Source of the DNA: an uncultured Burkholderiales bacterium
GTDB taxonomy: Bacteria; Pseudomonadota; Gammaproteobacteria; Burkholderiales; Burkholderiaceae_C
Reading direction: 5' to 3'
Length of the DNA: 5,649 nucleotides
Assembly (NCBI GenBank): GCA_937897495.1
Contig: CALCBL010000302.1
Location: 1 to 5,649, forward strand
This document shows positions 5,247 through 5,649 of the stretch, piece by piece. A program made the position numbers and the translations under genes. Each line of letters begins with the position of its first letter. Position 1 is the first letter of the stretch. Under the pieces are notes generated by a model that was not told where the DNA came from, searched no databases, and saw only the letters and a program-made list of their open reading frames with translations.

Positions 5247-5649
5247 ATGCGCAAATATTCCATGCTAGCTTGCTTGTTGTCAGCCGCTTTTTTAGCGTTA
5301 CCGACAAATGCGCAAACCACATCTCCTTATCGATTTGCTGGCGTCGATGTGCCCGCTCCCTTGCCAGTGCAGAACGTGCAAGATACTTACTGGGGCAAGA
5401 CAGTCGATGATCCTTATCGTTTTCTGGAACAGGTTAAAGACCCTTCGGTCGTGACCTGGATGCGTGGACAGGCCGATGCAACCGATGCCATATTGAAACG
5501 TTTGCCGGGTCGCCAAACTGTATTCAATAGCCTCAAAGAAAAAGACTTGGTAGCGGGAGCCGTCGTATCAAGCATCCAACGAACGGCTGGTAATAGATGG
5601 TTTTATTTGAAGCGCTTGCAAGGACAATCGCAAGCTAAACTGGTTTGGC
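5247..5649 (+). CDS. Prolyl oligopeptidase family (S9) serine peptidase, N-terminal part, cut by window end
   Basis: The frame is open from the ATG at 5247 to the end of the window, giving 134 complete codons. A signal peptide MRKYSMLACLLSAAFLALPTNA|Q is followed by PVQNVQDTYWGKTVDDPYRFLEQVKDPSVVTWMRGQADATDAIL, which is characteristic of the beta-propeller entry of S9A prolyl oligopeptidases (compare the usual DTYWG..V.DPYRWLED pattern). The catalytic Ser-Asp-His domain would lie several hundred codons downstream and is not visible, so activity cannot be judged. The signal peptide suggests a periplasmic peptidase that cleaves short proline-containing peptides. The start has no clear Shine-Dalgarno sequence, and a second ATG at 5262 would shorten the signal peptide. 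It follows the thioredoxin gene by 41 nt without an obvious terminator; co-transcription is possible, but a functional link is uncertain. Confidence 0.87.
   Translation, partial: MRKYSMLACLLSAAFLALPTNAQTTSPYRFAGVDVPAPLPVQNVQDTYWGKTVDDPYRFLEQVKDPSVVTWMRGQADATDAILKRLPGRQTVFNSLKEKDLVAGAVVSSIQRTAGNRWFYLKRLQGQSQAKLVW

Overview
The window looks like chromosome of a betaproteobacterium, most likely order Burkholderiales and perhaps Comamonadaceae. This rests on the tilS - lysC - tRNA-Ser(GCT) order, on the sequence of the aspartokinase, and on a DUF4266/DUF3570 pair of a type I associate with proteobacteria. The genus cannot be fixed from the sequence alone. All protein genes and the tRNA are on the + strand. 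No insertion sequence, integrase, CRISPR array or phage gene is visible.

Region 1 (1-2333) is housekeeping. It holds the 3' part of tilS (tRNA-Ile lysidine synthetase, cut by the window start), then lysC (aspartokinase with two C-terminal ACT domains), then a complete tRNA-Ser(GCT) with encoded CCA. A perfect TATAAT sits directly on the lysC stop codon and probably drives the tRNA. A strong Rho-independent terminator follows the tRNA and separates this region from the next. Inside lysC, a Met codon with an upstream purine-rich site lies where other two-subunit aspartokinases start their separate regulatory beta subunit.

Region 2 (2405-5205) is the interesting part: four genes packed with overlapping ends. 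They are a 72-residue lipoprotein of the DUF4266 type ending in a Gly-rich CGCN tail, an exported DUF3570 protein that looks like an outer-membrane beta-barrel, an ApbE-family FAD:protein FMN transferase, and an exported TlpA-like thioredoxin with a WCGPC active site. The overlaps (about 14, 1 and 1 nt) suggest one transcript with translational coupling. The set looks like a cell-envelope redox system of unknown function. Two details deserve attention. The DUF3570 protein carries DAISGAS, which fits the Dxx[ST][GA]A[ST] consensus for ApbE-dependent covalent FMN attachment. The ApbE itself is unusual, with no visible signal peptide and with the usual Mg-binding Asp of the C-terminal ADA..T motif apparently replaced by Gly.

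Region 3 (5247-5649) is the 5' end of an exported prolyl-oligopeptidase-like (S9) serine peptidase that runs off the window. It starts 41 nt after the thioredoxin gene with no convincing terminator between them, so it may be read from the same transcript.
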